A stretch of 64,000 nucleotides of DNA from Legionellaceae bacterium (GTDB taxonomy: Bacteria > Pseudomonadota > Gammaproteobacteria > Legionellales > Legionellaceae), in assembly GCA_018061965.1 (NCBI GenBank), contig JAGOTG010000003.1, forward strand, positions 1-64,000, given 5' to 3'. The position numbers and the translations under genes are program-made. How positions within the stretch are numbered: the first letter of the stretch is position 1; each line of letters begins with the position of its first letter. Shown piece by piece: positions 18,857-27,360 of the stretch. Below the pieces are notes generated by a model that saw only the letters and a list, made by a program, of their open reading frames with translations, had not been told where the DNA came from and made no database searches.

Positions 18857-19605
18857 GATCCTATCTCAAAAAAGTTTTTACCCTGTTTTGGTTTAGTGTT
18901 GGTCGAGCGGCTCACTCAAAGGTGATACCTGGCTTGCGCCATAAAGCTCGTAACATGGGGTAAAGCAATCGTTATAAGGCAAACGATAGGGCCGTTGTAC
19001 TGCGGTTTTTTAGTGGTTTTTCTCCTTTAGGTTGTGGTATTGGATATGCGATAAATTTCAAACGATATTTATCGCATGGATAGGTCAATACCAGTATGTA
19101 TTGTGATGTACTGCAGAGATCGCAGTGGTTCTGAATAACTAGCTTCAGATGAGGTTTCGGTTCCCGACTATAACGTTCCACCAATAAGATTTGGGAAAGG
19201 TAATGGCTGTTCACAAGACCCGGGGGTTTCGCTGATTTTCACAGCTCTTCAGTCGTGCTTAATAAAAATTTAGCAGAAGTGGTGATTGCTAGGCAAGTAT
19301 TATGGGTATAAATTTTGTCCTATCGCGCGCGGTGCGCTAGGACAAAATGGCATAGAACATTGATTTGATGCGGCAAAGTACGCGGATCAAAAGCCGCGTC
19401 ACTGCGGATGAATCCTGCAGTGACGCTGTCAATATAAGTGCCATATATGTGTTGATAAAACTCATATGAGTTTTGGCACCTTATATTTATTGCGGCATTG
19501 TTAAAAACATGTAATCGTCTATATTTTATTTATATGAGTAAAATGTTTAAAGCTATTAATACCCGATATGTTGTATGGGAAAGAATACAAATATAGGCGA
19601 AATTG
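18857..19605. other. long non-coding stretch with several hairpins inside the island
   Basis: No convincing gene is visible. An 80-codon minus-strand frame at 18972-19214 has no recognisable motif and starts at GTG. Three inverted repeats lie between 19313 and 19490: TTTTGTCCTA/TAGGACAAAA (19313-19347), GCGTCACTGC/GCAGTGACGC (19396-19426) and an 18-bp perfect palindrome centred on CATATG (19457-19474). The palindrome sits inside a longer imperfect stem, 19431-19490. They resemble the ends of a mobile element or a transfer or replication control region. Confidence 0.5.
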
Positions 19606-21063
19606 ATGGAAGCCACCGAAGAGCGTACTGTAAATCCAGATAAAATTACAATCTGTGTGTTTTTTAGAGAAGCGGATATAGCTACTGGTGAAATTCATAC
19701 AAAAATAGCGGGAGAGGTTGCTAATATTCGAGGTATTCAAGGTCAATTTAATGCGGCAGCTACCGAACTGGGTCTTCAACCTCCGGAGATATTTGTGTCA
19801 GTGTTAGTTGTACCAGATTGGGATGCCGGCTCCTCTTATGCACCAGAAAAAACGGGTTATCAAACCAACGGTGCAATGGTCTTAGGACGTATTCGGGATG
19901 ATTTTACCGAAACTGGTATTGTCGTAAATGATTTTTATGCGGATTTAATCCCGGAAGAGCGGGAGTATTTAAATGGGTTAAACGAAGGAAGTAATTGTCT
20001 AGACATGATGAAAATAAAAAGCATCATTTCTAATGCGGATTGCAGACATTTACAATTAGATAGCAATACTATTATTACTGATTATAGAGGTTTATATGGG
20101 GCAACATTTGACGATAATATGCAATGTGATGCACTTAATGCCTCATTCTACGGAGATCATCATGTCACACCGCATAGTAAAATAGTGTATACGCATTCAA
20201 CTGGTGTTATTAATCCAGAATTACAGGAACTCTATGATAAGTATTTAAAAAATCCTGGGGAAAAAAACCAACCGGAGCAGTTTTATAAAAAAGTTTTTTC
20301 AAAAGGCATGAAAAACGCAAAGTTATCAATACAAAATACAGGCGGAGGCGGGACATTTTTATATGCAGATCTAAGTAAACCAGAGTATAGAATCACTCGT
20401 GATATGGTAACATCGGTCAATAAATCTCACAGGGGCGTTCAACGTCAAAATCATAGTGAGAGAATATTATCACAAATTGTGCCTTGGCCTTTGAGGGTAG
20501 AATCCAGAAATTTAATTATAAACTGCACTAGCAGTCTCATCAAGTCTCTTATTCGAAAATATACAAGTGAAAAATATCCGGATACGTGCCACCAGCAATT
20601 AGTTGCTCTATCGGATGAGGGTCTTGAGCATCATATTTTGAGGTCCTATTTGATGTATGCGCCAATGTCTCTTGAACAGAAGCAAGCGGTAATAAAGCTA
20701 ATACCTAATAATCCATATGGGAATCAATTGGTCACTAATTTATTTGAAGGCGAGTATACTGTAAGTAGGCTTTACGAAGAAAATGGCATCTCTGATTCAT
20801 CTAAACCGAATATTATTTTGCCTAGAGTATCTAATCCTACAGGTACTTTAGATGTTACTTCTGACTCAAAATCTGGAGATGTTGTGGTACCCTCTTCGAC
20901 AATTTCTTCTGAACAACTTGCAAAAAATGCACAAATAAAAGAAGCGATTGTGGCTGGCCGTCATGCTCTGTCAGTAAACCCTGACGCCAAAGCTGAGTCT
21001 AAAGATAGGGAGTCTAGCTTTGGTCCGTCAATGACTCCTGGAGGAGGGGGAGATGAAAAATAG
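19606..21063 (+). CDS. unknown 485-residue protein, effector-like by context
   Basis: Not recognised. The start is the ATG at 19606; a TTG directly precedes it. There is no signal peptide and no transmembrane helix. The N-terminal half (about 10-200) looks like a mixed alpha/beta globular domain with VFFREADIATGE and VLVVPDWDAGS. The C-terminus (about 400-485) is low-complexity, rich in Ser, Asp, Pro and Gly, ending GPSMTPGGGGDEK. A globular domain plus disordered polar tail is common among secreted effectors of intracellular bacteria, but this is only suggestive. It is convergent with the ankyrin protein. Confidence 0.6.
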   Translation: MEATEERTVNPDKITICVFFREADIATGEIHTKIAGEVANIRGIQGQFNAAATELGLQPPEIFVSVLVVPDWDAGSSYAPEKTGYQTNGAMVLGRIRDDFTETGIVVNDFYADLIPEEREYLNGLNEGSNCLDMMKIKSIISNADCRHLQLDSNTIITDYRGLYGATFDDNMQCDALNASFYGDHHVTPHSKIVYTHSTGVINPELQELYDKYLKNPGEKNQPEQFYKKVFSKGMKNAKLSIQNTGGGGTFLYADLSKPEYRITRDMVTSVNKSHRGVQRQNHSERILSQIVPWPLRVESRNLIINCTSSLIKSLIRKYTSEKYPDTCHQQLVALSDEGLEHHILRSYLMYAPMSLEQKQAVIKLIPNNPYGNQLVTNLFEGEYTVSRLYEENGISDSSKPNIILPRVSNPTGTLDVTSDSKSGDVVVPSSTISSEQLAKNAQIKEAIVAGRHALSVNPDAKAESKDRESSFGPSMTPGGGGDEK

Positions 21064-21084
21064 ATTTTGTCAGACTTAAAACTT

Positions 21085-21438
21085 TTAGTTTAAGGACAGC
21101 GGTTTTTGTGCCCTAATGCATTCTCTGATATACACCTCCATATCGGTATTCTCATTTCTTTTTGCATAATCAAGAGGAGACTTACCAAAACCATCAACAA
21201 CATCGAATTTTGCACCAGCTTCAAACAATAACCTGAGGATGACAAAATTATTATTCGAGGCTGCTTTTGTAACTGGATAATTGTCGTATAAATCATGTTC
21301 GTTGACGTCGCATTCATGATTTTCTATACACTCCGTGACGCCAATTTCATCATTATCTTTTATTAACTCCAGCAGCTCGATGGGCTCATATGTTTGCTCA
21401 TCATCACTATCAGAAAAAAAACGATCTTTTTTAGGCAT
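21085..21438 (-). CDS. small ankyrin-repeat protein
   Basis: The protein has 117 residues from ATG 21438. After an acidic N-terminus come two to three ankyrin repeats: YDNYPVTKAASNNNFVILRLL.. (about 55-75), with FEAGAKFDVVDGFGKSPLDYAKRN (about 72-95) continuing the pattern. Ankyrin repeats bind proteins. There is no signal peptide. Short ankyrin proteins are frequent among host-targeted proteins of intracellular gammaproteobacteria; the present evidence does not show secretion. It lies tail-to-tail with the unknown protein at 19606, 21 bp apart. Confidence 0.8.
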   Translation of the reverse strand: MPKKDRFFSDSDDEQTYEPIELLELIKDNDEIGVTECIENHECDVNEHDLYDNYPVTKAASNNNFVILRLLFEAGAKFDVVDGFGKSPLDYAKRNENTDMEVYIRECIRAQKPLSLN

Positions 21439-21570
21439 AAAAAAACCAAATTGAGTGCAATTAATTCATTTTAAAGCATAAAAAATTATTTATCAACTTG
21501 TTGTTAAAAATGTTGTTGTTAAAAATCATCTCGTACAGAGAAAAACAATGTTCATAGATTCATGATAAGC

Positions 21571-21602
21571 CCCAATGGGGTTGGCAAGGCAGCCCCATTG
21601 GG
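21571..21602. terminator. hairpin with a 10-bp perfect stem
   Basis: CCCAATGGGG at 21571-21580 pairs with CCCCATTGGG at 21593-21602 across a 12-base loop. It lies upstream of the ankyrin gene and just before the toxin gene, so it could be a terminator or a regulatory palindrome of the toxin-antitoxin promoter. No T run follows on the plus strand. Confidence 0.4.
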
Positions 21603-21619
21603 ATTGTCATATATTTAAT

Positions 21620-21983
21620 ATGAAAACAAAAACAATATTACAAACAGTCCTAGAAATGCCGGAGTTTATAAGGCAATCAGAATCTTGTATGGATGAAGAG
21701 TCTAAAAAATCATTTATCATTTATTGATTATATAGCTCAATATCCATTAAATGGTGATTTGATCACTGGGACAGGTGGTGTTAGAAAAATTAGATGGACA
21801 GGAGATAGTCATAAAGGAAAGCGTGGTGGTGTTAGAGTAATTTATTATTACTACGATCAGAGTGTCCCCGTTTTTTTATTGACTGTATATGGAAAGAATC
21901 AAAAAGAAAACTTAACGCAAGATGAAAAAAATATTCTTAAAACAATTACAAGCAAAATTGTTTTGGCTTATAAGGGAGAGTAA
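21620..21983 (+). pseudogene. RelE/HigB-type toxin gene with a frameshift
   Basis: The family pattern runs over two frames. The first starts at ATG 21620 (MKTKTILQTVLEMPEFIRQS...DEESK) and closes soon after. The second continues from about 21700 (NHLSFIDYIAQYPLNGD...GGVRKIRW...GGVRVIYYYYD...FLLTVYGKNQKENL). One extra A in the run of six A at 21704-21709 explains the shift. The second part contains the RelE-fold core strands. The toxin is either inactive or made by slippage on the A run. The antitoxin gene follows after 2 bp. HigB/RelE toxins cut mRNA at the ribosome. Confidence 0.75.
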
Positions 21984-21985
21984 AT

Positions 21986-22288
21986 ATGAGTGACCTAGGA
22001 GAAAGTATCATTCGAGGGGCTGAAGAAGCTTTAGAATACGTTAGCGGAAAAACTGGCGGAACAAAGGTGCATAAAATTAAAGTTCCAGCGGAAGTTAACG
22101 TGTCTGCTATACGCAAAACACTACATATGAGTCGCCAAAAATTTTCAGATGAATTTGGATTCAGTATTAGAACATTAGAAAAATGGGAAAGGGGGGAGCG
22201 ATTGCCAGAAGGCCCAGCTCGTGCTTATTTAACTGTTATTGATAAGAATCCAAGTGCGGTAATCGATGCTTTGCACAAAGCATCTTAG
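21986..22288 (+). CDS. HigA/NadS-type antitoxin, XRE-family HTH protein
   Basis: The 100-residue protein has an XRE helix-turn-helix in its C-terminal half: SAIRKTLHMSRQKFSDEFGF and SIRTLEKWERGERLPEGPARAY. It starts 2 bp after the toxin frame, in the usual toxin-first order of HigBA and related pairs. It should neutralise the toxin and repress the operon. It is intact even though the toxin reading frame is shifted, as expected for a decaying module. Confidence 0.85.
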   Translation: MSDLGESIIRGAEEALEYVSGKTGGTKVHKIKVPAEVNVSAIRKTLHMSRQKFSDEFGFSIRTLEKWERGERLPEGPARAYLTVIDKNPSAVIDALHKAS

Positions 22289-22434
22289 CAACTTCTGATG
22301 GAGTATTCTTAGGTCTGATTACTGTTAAACCTACGCTTGCTTTTAAATACGTAACCACACGGGTTTTATAGGTCGCCTCATTCAGCTCAACCACGGGCAT
22401 CAGCAAACTTTACAAACTCTTCAGAATCTTCGGC

Positions 22435-23865
22435 CTACGGCCCAATAAACTGACCAATGGTTAACGACACTCCGTCTATATCAATAGTTGACGGCGAGGC
22501 GAAAAAATTTGCGGTATTAATTACGGTTGTTGTATAACTAAACCCGCTAGCTTGCGTAACATACAGTAACGATCCATTCGGGGATAGCGCCAGGCCAAAT
22601 GCACCAGTAATTTCAGACTGGACAAGCACTGAGCCGGTATTGTTGAGTGGAACGGATAAAACACTGTTGTCATCTATTTCAGCTACATATAAGGTTGCAC
22701 CGTCCGGAGAAACCGCGAGTCCGGATGCGCCAGTGAAACTTCCATCAGTTAAAATAGTTTCTTCGAACTGACCTTGTGTACCTGTAACTGAAAGAATACT
22801 CACAGAACCCTCTGAGTAATTCCCCACGTATAATGTGTTTCCGGCCGGGTCAATCGCCAAGCTTAAATGGTCATCAACGGGTATGTTGCCTTCTGCTATT
22901 TTATTATCGGCGTGGACACTGAGTGCATTTACTGGCATCGCCACAATATAATCTGTATCAGTACCAATATAGACGGTCTGACTATCTGATGAAACAACTA
23001 ATCCTCTTGGGCTCGCAAGAATATTATCTGGGTCGTCTATGGCAGTTATTGTAGGGGCATCAGCATTGAGATCCATTTTATAAAATGATGCCCCTGGGGC
23101 AACCTCCCCATTACTGTATCGGGTTATAAATAGGGTTGAGCCATCAGGCGTTATGGCTGTTTGCATGCTATCTGTCGAAGAATCGGACAAAAAAGATTCT
23201 GAAATAATAAATATTTGGTTCAATATGAGGTTATCGCTTGTTACATTGTAATAAGCGATAGACTCTGCGACTTCATTAATGATAGTAGCATACAATTTAC
23301 TACCATCTGGAGACGTTACAACGCTATTGACGTTACTACTAGAATCCAAAAAATGAGAACTAATCACATCCGAAGTGTTATTGATATTGATTCCAATTAA
23401 TCTTGTCACGGATGGATGATTAGCTACCTCTTCATAGGCTCGTGTAGGCAATCCCGCGGCAGGTTTTGTCACCGTCACGGTGACCGCAGTACTTGGAATG
23501 GAGCAAATAAACCCATTAAATCCGCAGACTCTGGGTGTGATGGTAAACTTTTTTGGTTGATTGGCGCCGGAAATAAGGACTCTAAAAGAGCAGCTTGAGT
23601 AAGGAGAAAGCGATGTATTGCAATTATTGGAAGCAATTGTGAGATTATTGCCAGTAGATTGATAGGCTGCAGTAATGGATGGTGTGGCATTGGCTGTTGA
23701 ATTATTGGTGATGGTATAAACAACACTACTATTGCCGTTGCTTGATATATTCAAATTGGATATAGAGGGCGTAATAGTAAATAACGTGCTACCCGAATAT
23801 GCGGTCGTGACAGTGCATGTTGAGAGGATTAGACTGAAATAAGCGATTTTTTTTATATGGCGCAT
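22435..23865 (-). CDS. secreted beta-propeller (YVTN-type) protein
   Basis: The start is placed at ATG 23865, which gives a 476-residue protein with a Sec signal peptide (MRHIKKIAYFSLILSTCTVT). Residues 30-140 form an Ig-like Ser/Thr/Asn-rich segment with two Cys pairs. Residues 150-476 carry repeated SPDGSKLYAT / TPDGSTLFIT / SPDGATLYVAEID / SPNGSLLYVT blades, which mark a six- or seven-bladed propeller. Propellers mediate binding. The gene ends the pair with the barrel gene upstream (17-bp spacing), so a surface complex is plausible. Confidence 0.75.
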   Translation of the reverse strand: MRHIKKIAYFSLILSTCTVTTAYSGSTLFTITPSISNLNISSNGNSSVVYTITNNSTANATPSITAAYQSTGNNLTIASNNCNTSLSPYSSCSFRVLISGANQPKKFTITPRVCGFNGFICSIPSTAVTVTVTKPAAGLPTRAYEEVANHPSVTRLIGININNTSDVISSHFLDSSSNVNSVVTSPDGSKLYATIINEVAESIAYYNVTSDNLILNQIFIISESFLSDSSTDSMQTAITPDGSTLFITRYSNGEVAPGASFYKMDLNADAPTITAIDDPDNILASPRGLVVSSDSQTVYIGTDTDYIVAMPVNALSVHADNKIAEGNIPVDDHLSLAIDPAGNTLYVGNYSEGSVSILSVTGTQGQFEETILTDGSFTGASGLAVSPDGATLYVAEIDDNSVLSVPLNNTGSVLVQSEITGAFGLALSPNGSLLYVTQASGFSYTTTVINTANFFASPSTIDIDGVSLTIGQFIGP

Positions 23866-23881
23866 GAGCGATACATTCCGG

Positions 23882-24628
23882 TTATATTCGATAGGTAATT
23901 CCAATATCAACAATATTGCTCGTGTTATTAACATGAATATTTTGATTTGTCGTTTGTTCAGAAGCGCGCCCTAACCTAGATTGACCTAAGTTTAGGTAAC
24001 GATATTCAACATGAAAAATAATGGCATGGCTATTGCTATGGTTCCAAAAAGCATACTGCAAGCCTGAGCCTACTTCATAAGCAAATACCGTTGTAGTATG
24101 GTTAGGATAAAGAGAGGTGGAAGGTGCGGCTAAACTGCCTGGCGAGGTATATTCACTAAAATTCGACAACGTATTTCTTGCGTAGCCTAAGCCGCCCAAT
24201 ACATAGGGTTGTAAATGAAATGCTGTATATATTAATTTCGGCTCAAATAAAACAGTTAAATTTTTTGTTTTGATTGTATAATTTAACGTATCTTGTGGGT
24301 AGGGGAGGATATTAACCCCGGGTGTCTCTATACCGGCGATATTGTAGGTGCTCAAATCATATAATGAGACGCCTAATCCTAGTGTAATGGGTTGAACTGT
24401 AATATGATCAAAATCATATTCTGCACCGAAGCCATAAAAAAAACGCGTTTTTACGGCGCTATTTTCTGCATATAGGTTGGTAAGTCCCGTCACAGGACTC
24501 ATGTACTGTACATTTGAGAATGACGAAAAAGCGGACCCGAATATAAAACTGAGGTTCGTAGAGTTAGCAAAAACACCTCCAGCACAACACATCAAACCTA
24601 TACTTGCGGTTTTTATTCTTTTTTTCAA
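23882..24628 (-). CDS. outer-membrane beta-barrel protein
   Basis: The 248-residue protein has an N-terminal signal peptide (MKKRIKTASIGLMCCAGGVF, cleavage near ANS). Alternating-residue strands follow throughout, such as YGFGAEYDF, ITLGLGVSLYD, PYVLGGLGYARN and FHVEYRYLNLG. The end is a hydrophobic/aromatic last strand, IVDIGITYRI, as in Opa/OmpW-like barrels. Length fits an eight-stranded barrel. It is cotranscribed with the propeller gene 17 bp downstream. Substrate or partner is unknown. Confidence 0.8.
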   Translation of the reverse strand: MKKRIKTASIGLMCCAGGVFANSTNLSFIFGSAFSSFSNVQYMSPVTGLTNLYAENSAVKTRFFYGFGAEYDFDHITVQPITLGLGVSLYDLSTYNIAGIETPGVNILPYPQDTLNYTIKTKNLTVLFEPKLIYTAFHLQPYVLGGLGYARNTLSNFSEYTSPGSLAAPSTSLYPNHTTTVFAYEVGSGLQYAFWNHSNSHAIIFHVEYRYLNLGQSRLGRASEQTTNQNIHVNNTSNIVDIGITYRI

Positions 24629-24867
24629 AAAAATTCCTTAAGAGATATTTAAATCACAAATCCCTGTTTTATATCATCATAAGCATCCAGAAATAGCCCC
24701 TTATTTCTGGGAAAAGGAATCGTCAACATCGTGTATGGTGGTTTTAGAGATTCTTGACTGCTATATTAAGTTGATAGATGAAGTTAAGCAATTATTCTTG
24801 CTATCCTCGGTATCAAAGGGGGCAGACTCTTAGGTATCGATACATAATTTTATGATATAGAAAATAT

Positions 24868-25479
24868 GGTTTTGTCGCAAAAAGTTGGAGACCGGAGTAA
24901 GATTTGTGATTATGCAAAGGAGTGCATAGAGATGATCAGCTTCAAATGGCGACATTTTAGACAGGATATTATATTGATGCTGGTAAGATGGTACGTAGCG
25001 TAGTCATTGAGTTATCGTGATATTGAAGAATTGGCTCTGGAACGTGGTCTCAAAGTAGATCATTCCACAATCAATCGTTGGGTTATTGAGTATTCGCCGC
25101 AATTAGAAGAAGAATTTCGCAAGCGCCATAAACGCCCTGTTGGGATTTCATGGAGAATGGATGAGACCTATATTAAGGTTAAAGGCCAATGGGTTTACTT
25201 ATACAGAGCAGTAGAAAAAGAAGGTAAAACAGTTGATTTTATGCTTTCAGAGAAAAGAGATGAGCCTGCCGCAAGAGCATTTTTTCAGAAAGCCATAGGT
25301 TCTAACGGAGTGCCTGACAGAGTCACTATGGATATGAGTGGCGCCAACAAAGCCGGAATTAATACGATTAACTTACAGCCTAATAATCAAACTATTTTTA
25401 AACAACTTTATGGACTCGCTGCATAGGCTCGTCCAAAATAACCCTGCTCTGTACTTTGTAAAAAATTTGCGACAAAACC
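24868..25479 (+). mobile_element. decayed IS6-family insertion sequence
   Basis: GGTTTTGTCGCAA (24868-24880) and its reverse complement (25467-25479) are the terminal inverted repeats. The transposase starts at ATG 24932 (MISFKWRHFRQD) and is interrupted by TAG at 25001. It continues from 25004 (YRDIEELALERGLKVDHSTI, MDETYIKVKGQW, MDMSGANKAG) with two catalytic Asp visible. The region holding the last Glu is missing, so the element has 612 bp rather than about 800. I see no 8-bp target duplication. It sits upstream of, or within, the second integrase remnant. Confidence 0.8.
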
Positions 25480-25480
25480 A

Positions 25481-25645
25481 TATCCCTGGGCAAGTTGGCA
25501 TGTACAAAATGGCACTAGTTTGTAAGAACTGCAGATGCTAGGTGGGTGGTCAAGTTTTGAAATGGTGCTACGTTATGCGCATCTTTCAAGTGAACATTTG
25601 CGTGACGCTGATGATCGGATTAGTTTCATGAAATTAATAGGGTGA
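25481..25645 (+). pseudogene. tyrosine integrase remnant B (C-terminal catalytic end)
   Basis: The translation is PWASWHVQNGTSL-stop-ELQMLGGWSSFEMVLRYAHLS, ending at TGA 25643-25645. It contains an in-frame TAA and lacks the catalytic HDLR segment, but keeps the Tyr of LRYAHL. It is closely related to remnant A at 6124. The IS6 element sits directly to its left. It lies 92 bp before the right tRNA-Arg repeat, which is where an island integrase normally sits. Confidence 0.8.
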
Positions 25646-25737
25646 TTTTGGTGCTACTTAAAAAAGTTGGTGAATGTGTGACAAATTTGTTACACCCACT
25701 TTTTTAACTTCTCGAAAATCTGCGTTAGGCCTTGATA

Positions 25738-25787
25738 ATATGGTGCGCCCGGAAGGATTCGAACCTCCGACCCTTTGGTTCGTAGCC
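25738..25787 (+). repeat. attachment-site repeat within tRNA-Arg, right copy
   Basis: The 50 bases are identical to 6359-6408. They include the encoded CCA, acceptor and T-arm, and reach the anticodon-loop region of the intact tRNA-Arg. The right boundary of the island is therefore inside the tRNA gene, which stays functional. Confidence 0.9.
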
Positions 25788-25817
25788 AAATACTCTATCC
25801 AACTGAGCTACGGGCGC
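25741..25817 (-). tRNA. tRNA-Arg(ACG)
   Basis: The minus strand folds as a 77-nt tRNA with acceptor stem GCGCCCG/CGGGCGC, D-arm, anticodon stem TTTGG/CCAAA with loop CTACGAA (anticodon ACG), T-loop TTCGAATC and encoded CCA. Its 3' part is the integration target of the island. It lies 8 bp downstream of tRNA-Ser, probably in the same transcript. Confidence 0.96.
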
Positions 25818-25825
25818 ATTTTTTG

Positions 25826-25916
25826 TGGCGGAGAGAGAGGGATTCGAACCCTCGATGAGATTTTGTCCCATACTCCCTTAGCAGGGGAGCGCCTTCGACC
25901 ACTCGGCCATCTCTCC
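25826..25916 (-). tRNA. tRNA-Ser(GCT)
   Basis: The minus strand gives a 91-nt type II tRNA: acceptor GGAGAGA/TCTCTCC, D-arm, anticodon stem CTCCC/GGGAG with loop CTGCTAA (anticodon GCT), a long variable arm and encoded CCA. It precedes tRNA-Arg. Confidence 0.95.
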
Positions 25917-26043
25917 AGTTACTCAGACAAAAAATCTTGTCTTCGTATATCTGAGATGCGAAGTATATCAGGAAATGTTTGCGGATCAAATAAGAATACT
26001 GCTATCTTATTAAGATTATTCGTAGTGGCAAGGAGGTCCTACC

Positions 26044-27360
26044 ATGAAGCATTCTTCAAATCTGAGTGGCAAAGCGGTTTATGTGGTAGATGGATTGCGT
26101 ACTCCGTTTTTAAAAGCCAAAGGTATTGGGCCTTTTTCTGCTTCAGATTTAGCTGTCCAAGCAGGACGATCTTTATTGAATAGACAGGCTTTTTTACCCA
26201 ATGATCTTGACCAAGTCGTGATCGGTTGTGTGATGGCAGGTCCTGACGAAGTCAATATTGCGCGAATTATTGCATTACGCTTGGGGTGTGGAGACGCTGT
26301 ACCTGCCTATACCGTGATGCGTAATTGCGCTTCTGGGATGCAAGCATTGGACAGTGCCGCCATGCAAATTGCCAGTGGGCGGAGCCATCTTATTTTGGCG
26401 GGTGGCACGGAAGCGATGAGCCATGCCCCTGTGTTACTTAATCAACAAATGGTTGCATGGCTCGGATTTTGGTCGGCCGCCAAAACATTTGCGAAAAAAG
26501 CACAATTATTGACACAACTACGTCCGGCCTATTTTGCACCTGTGATAGGGCTATTGCGCGGCCTCAATGATCCCATAGTGGGTCTCAGCATGGGGCAAAC
26601 AGCAGAAAATCTTGCTTACCAATTTCAAATTACGCGCCAACAAATGGATGAACTTGCAAATACGAGCCATCAACGCGTGGCACAAGCCTATGCTGCTGGC
26701 CATATGGAAGAAGTTATCCCTATTATTGATAGCAAAGGGCGTGTTTATCAGGAGGACGATGGGTACCGAAAAGACAGTACCATTGAGGGTCTGGGTAAAT
26801 TAAAACCATTTTTTGATCGTCCTTATGGGATGGTGACGGCGGGGAATAGTTCACAAATTACGGATGGGGCTTGTTTATTAGTCTTGGCCAGCGCAGAGGC
26901 AGTAAAAAAATATCGTTTACCTGTCATAGGGCGGATTATCGATTCGCAATGGGCTGGATTAGACCCCGCTATTATGGGGCTAGGGCCAGTGTATGCCGCT
27001 ACACCTATATTAGAAAGACAACATCTAAAACCCAAAGATATTGATGCATGGGAAATCAATGAAGCATTTGCTGCCCAAGTACTGGCTTGCCTTGAAGCGT
27101 GGGATGATCCGGATTTTTGTTTGCAAGAGTTGGGGGCCAAAAAGCCCTACGGCTCGCCTTCAAGATCTGTTGTGAATGCCAATGGTGGTGCGATTGCATT
27201 GGGGCACCCGGTTGGCGCCAGTGGTGCGCGCATTGTGTTACATCTATTAACTCATTTGGCCCAGACGGGTGGTCAGCGTGGTATGGCGTCAATTTGCATT
27301 GGTGGGGGCCAGGGTGGGGCAATGTACGTAGAAAGACTAACCGAGGTGAATGAATCATGA
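26044..27360 (+). CDS. fadI: acetyl-CoA C-acyltransferase (3-ketoacyl-CoA thiolase, FadI type)
   Basis: FadI catalyses the thiolytic last step of fatty-acid beta-oxidation. The 438-residue length matches FadI (about 436) better than FadA (about 387). The nucleophilic Cys is C95 in NCASGMQAL, the active-site His is H388 in GHPVGASG and the second Cys is C418 in CIGGGQGG. NEAFAAQ is present. The start follows a strong AAGGAGGT site. The stop overlaps the fadJ start (ATGA), so the two form a translationally coupled multienzyme complex. Confidence 0.93.
   Translation: MKHSSNLSGKAVYVVDGLRTPFLKAKGIGPFSASDLAVQAGRSLLNRQAFLPNDLDQVVIGCVMAGPDEVNIARIIALRLGCGDAVPAYTVMRNCASGMQALDSAAMQIASGRSHLILAGGTEAMSHAPVLLNQQMVAWLGFWSAAKTFAKKAQLLTQLRPAYFAPVIGLLRGLNDPIVGLSMGQTAENLAYQFQITRQQMDELANTSHQRVAQAYAAGHMEEVIPIIDSKGRVYQEDDGYRKDSTIEGLGKLKPFFDRPYGMVTAGNSSQITDGACLLVLASAEAVKKYRLPVIGRIIDSQWAGLDPAIMGLGPVYAATPILERQHLKPKDIDAWEINEAFAAQVLACLEAWDDPDFCLQELGAKKPYGSPSRSVVNANGGAIALGHPVGASGARIVLHLLTHLAQTGGQRGMASICIGGGQGGAMYVERLTEVNES

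Noticed and set aside
18972..19214. 80-codon minus-strand frame with two Cys
   Set aside because: GTG start, no motif, no clear ribosome binding site, in a degraded mobile region. Mentioned only as part of the non-coding stretch.
24860..25487. Target-site duplication of the IS6 element
   Set aside because: The eight bases on either side differ, so no duplication supports a simple insertion.
25674..26183. 169-codon plus-strand frame across both tRNA genes
   Set aside because: It reads through two tRNA genes on the opposite strand and into fadI in another frame; not a gene.
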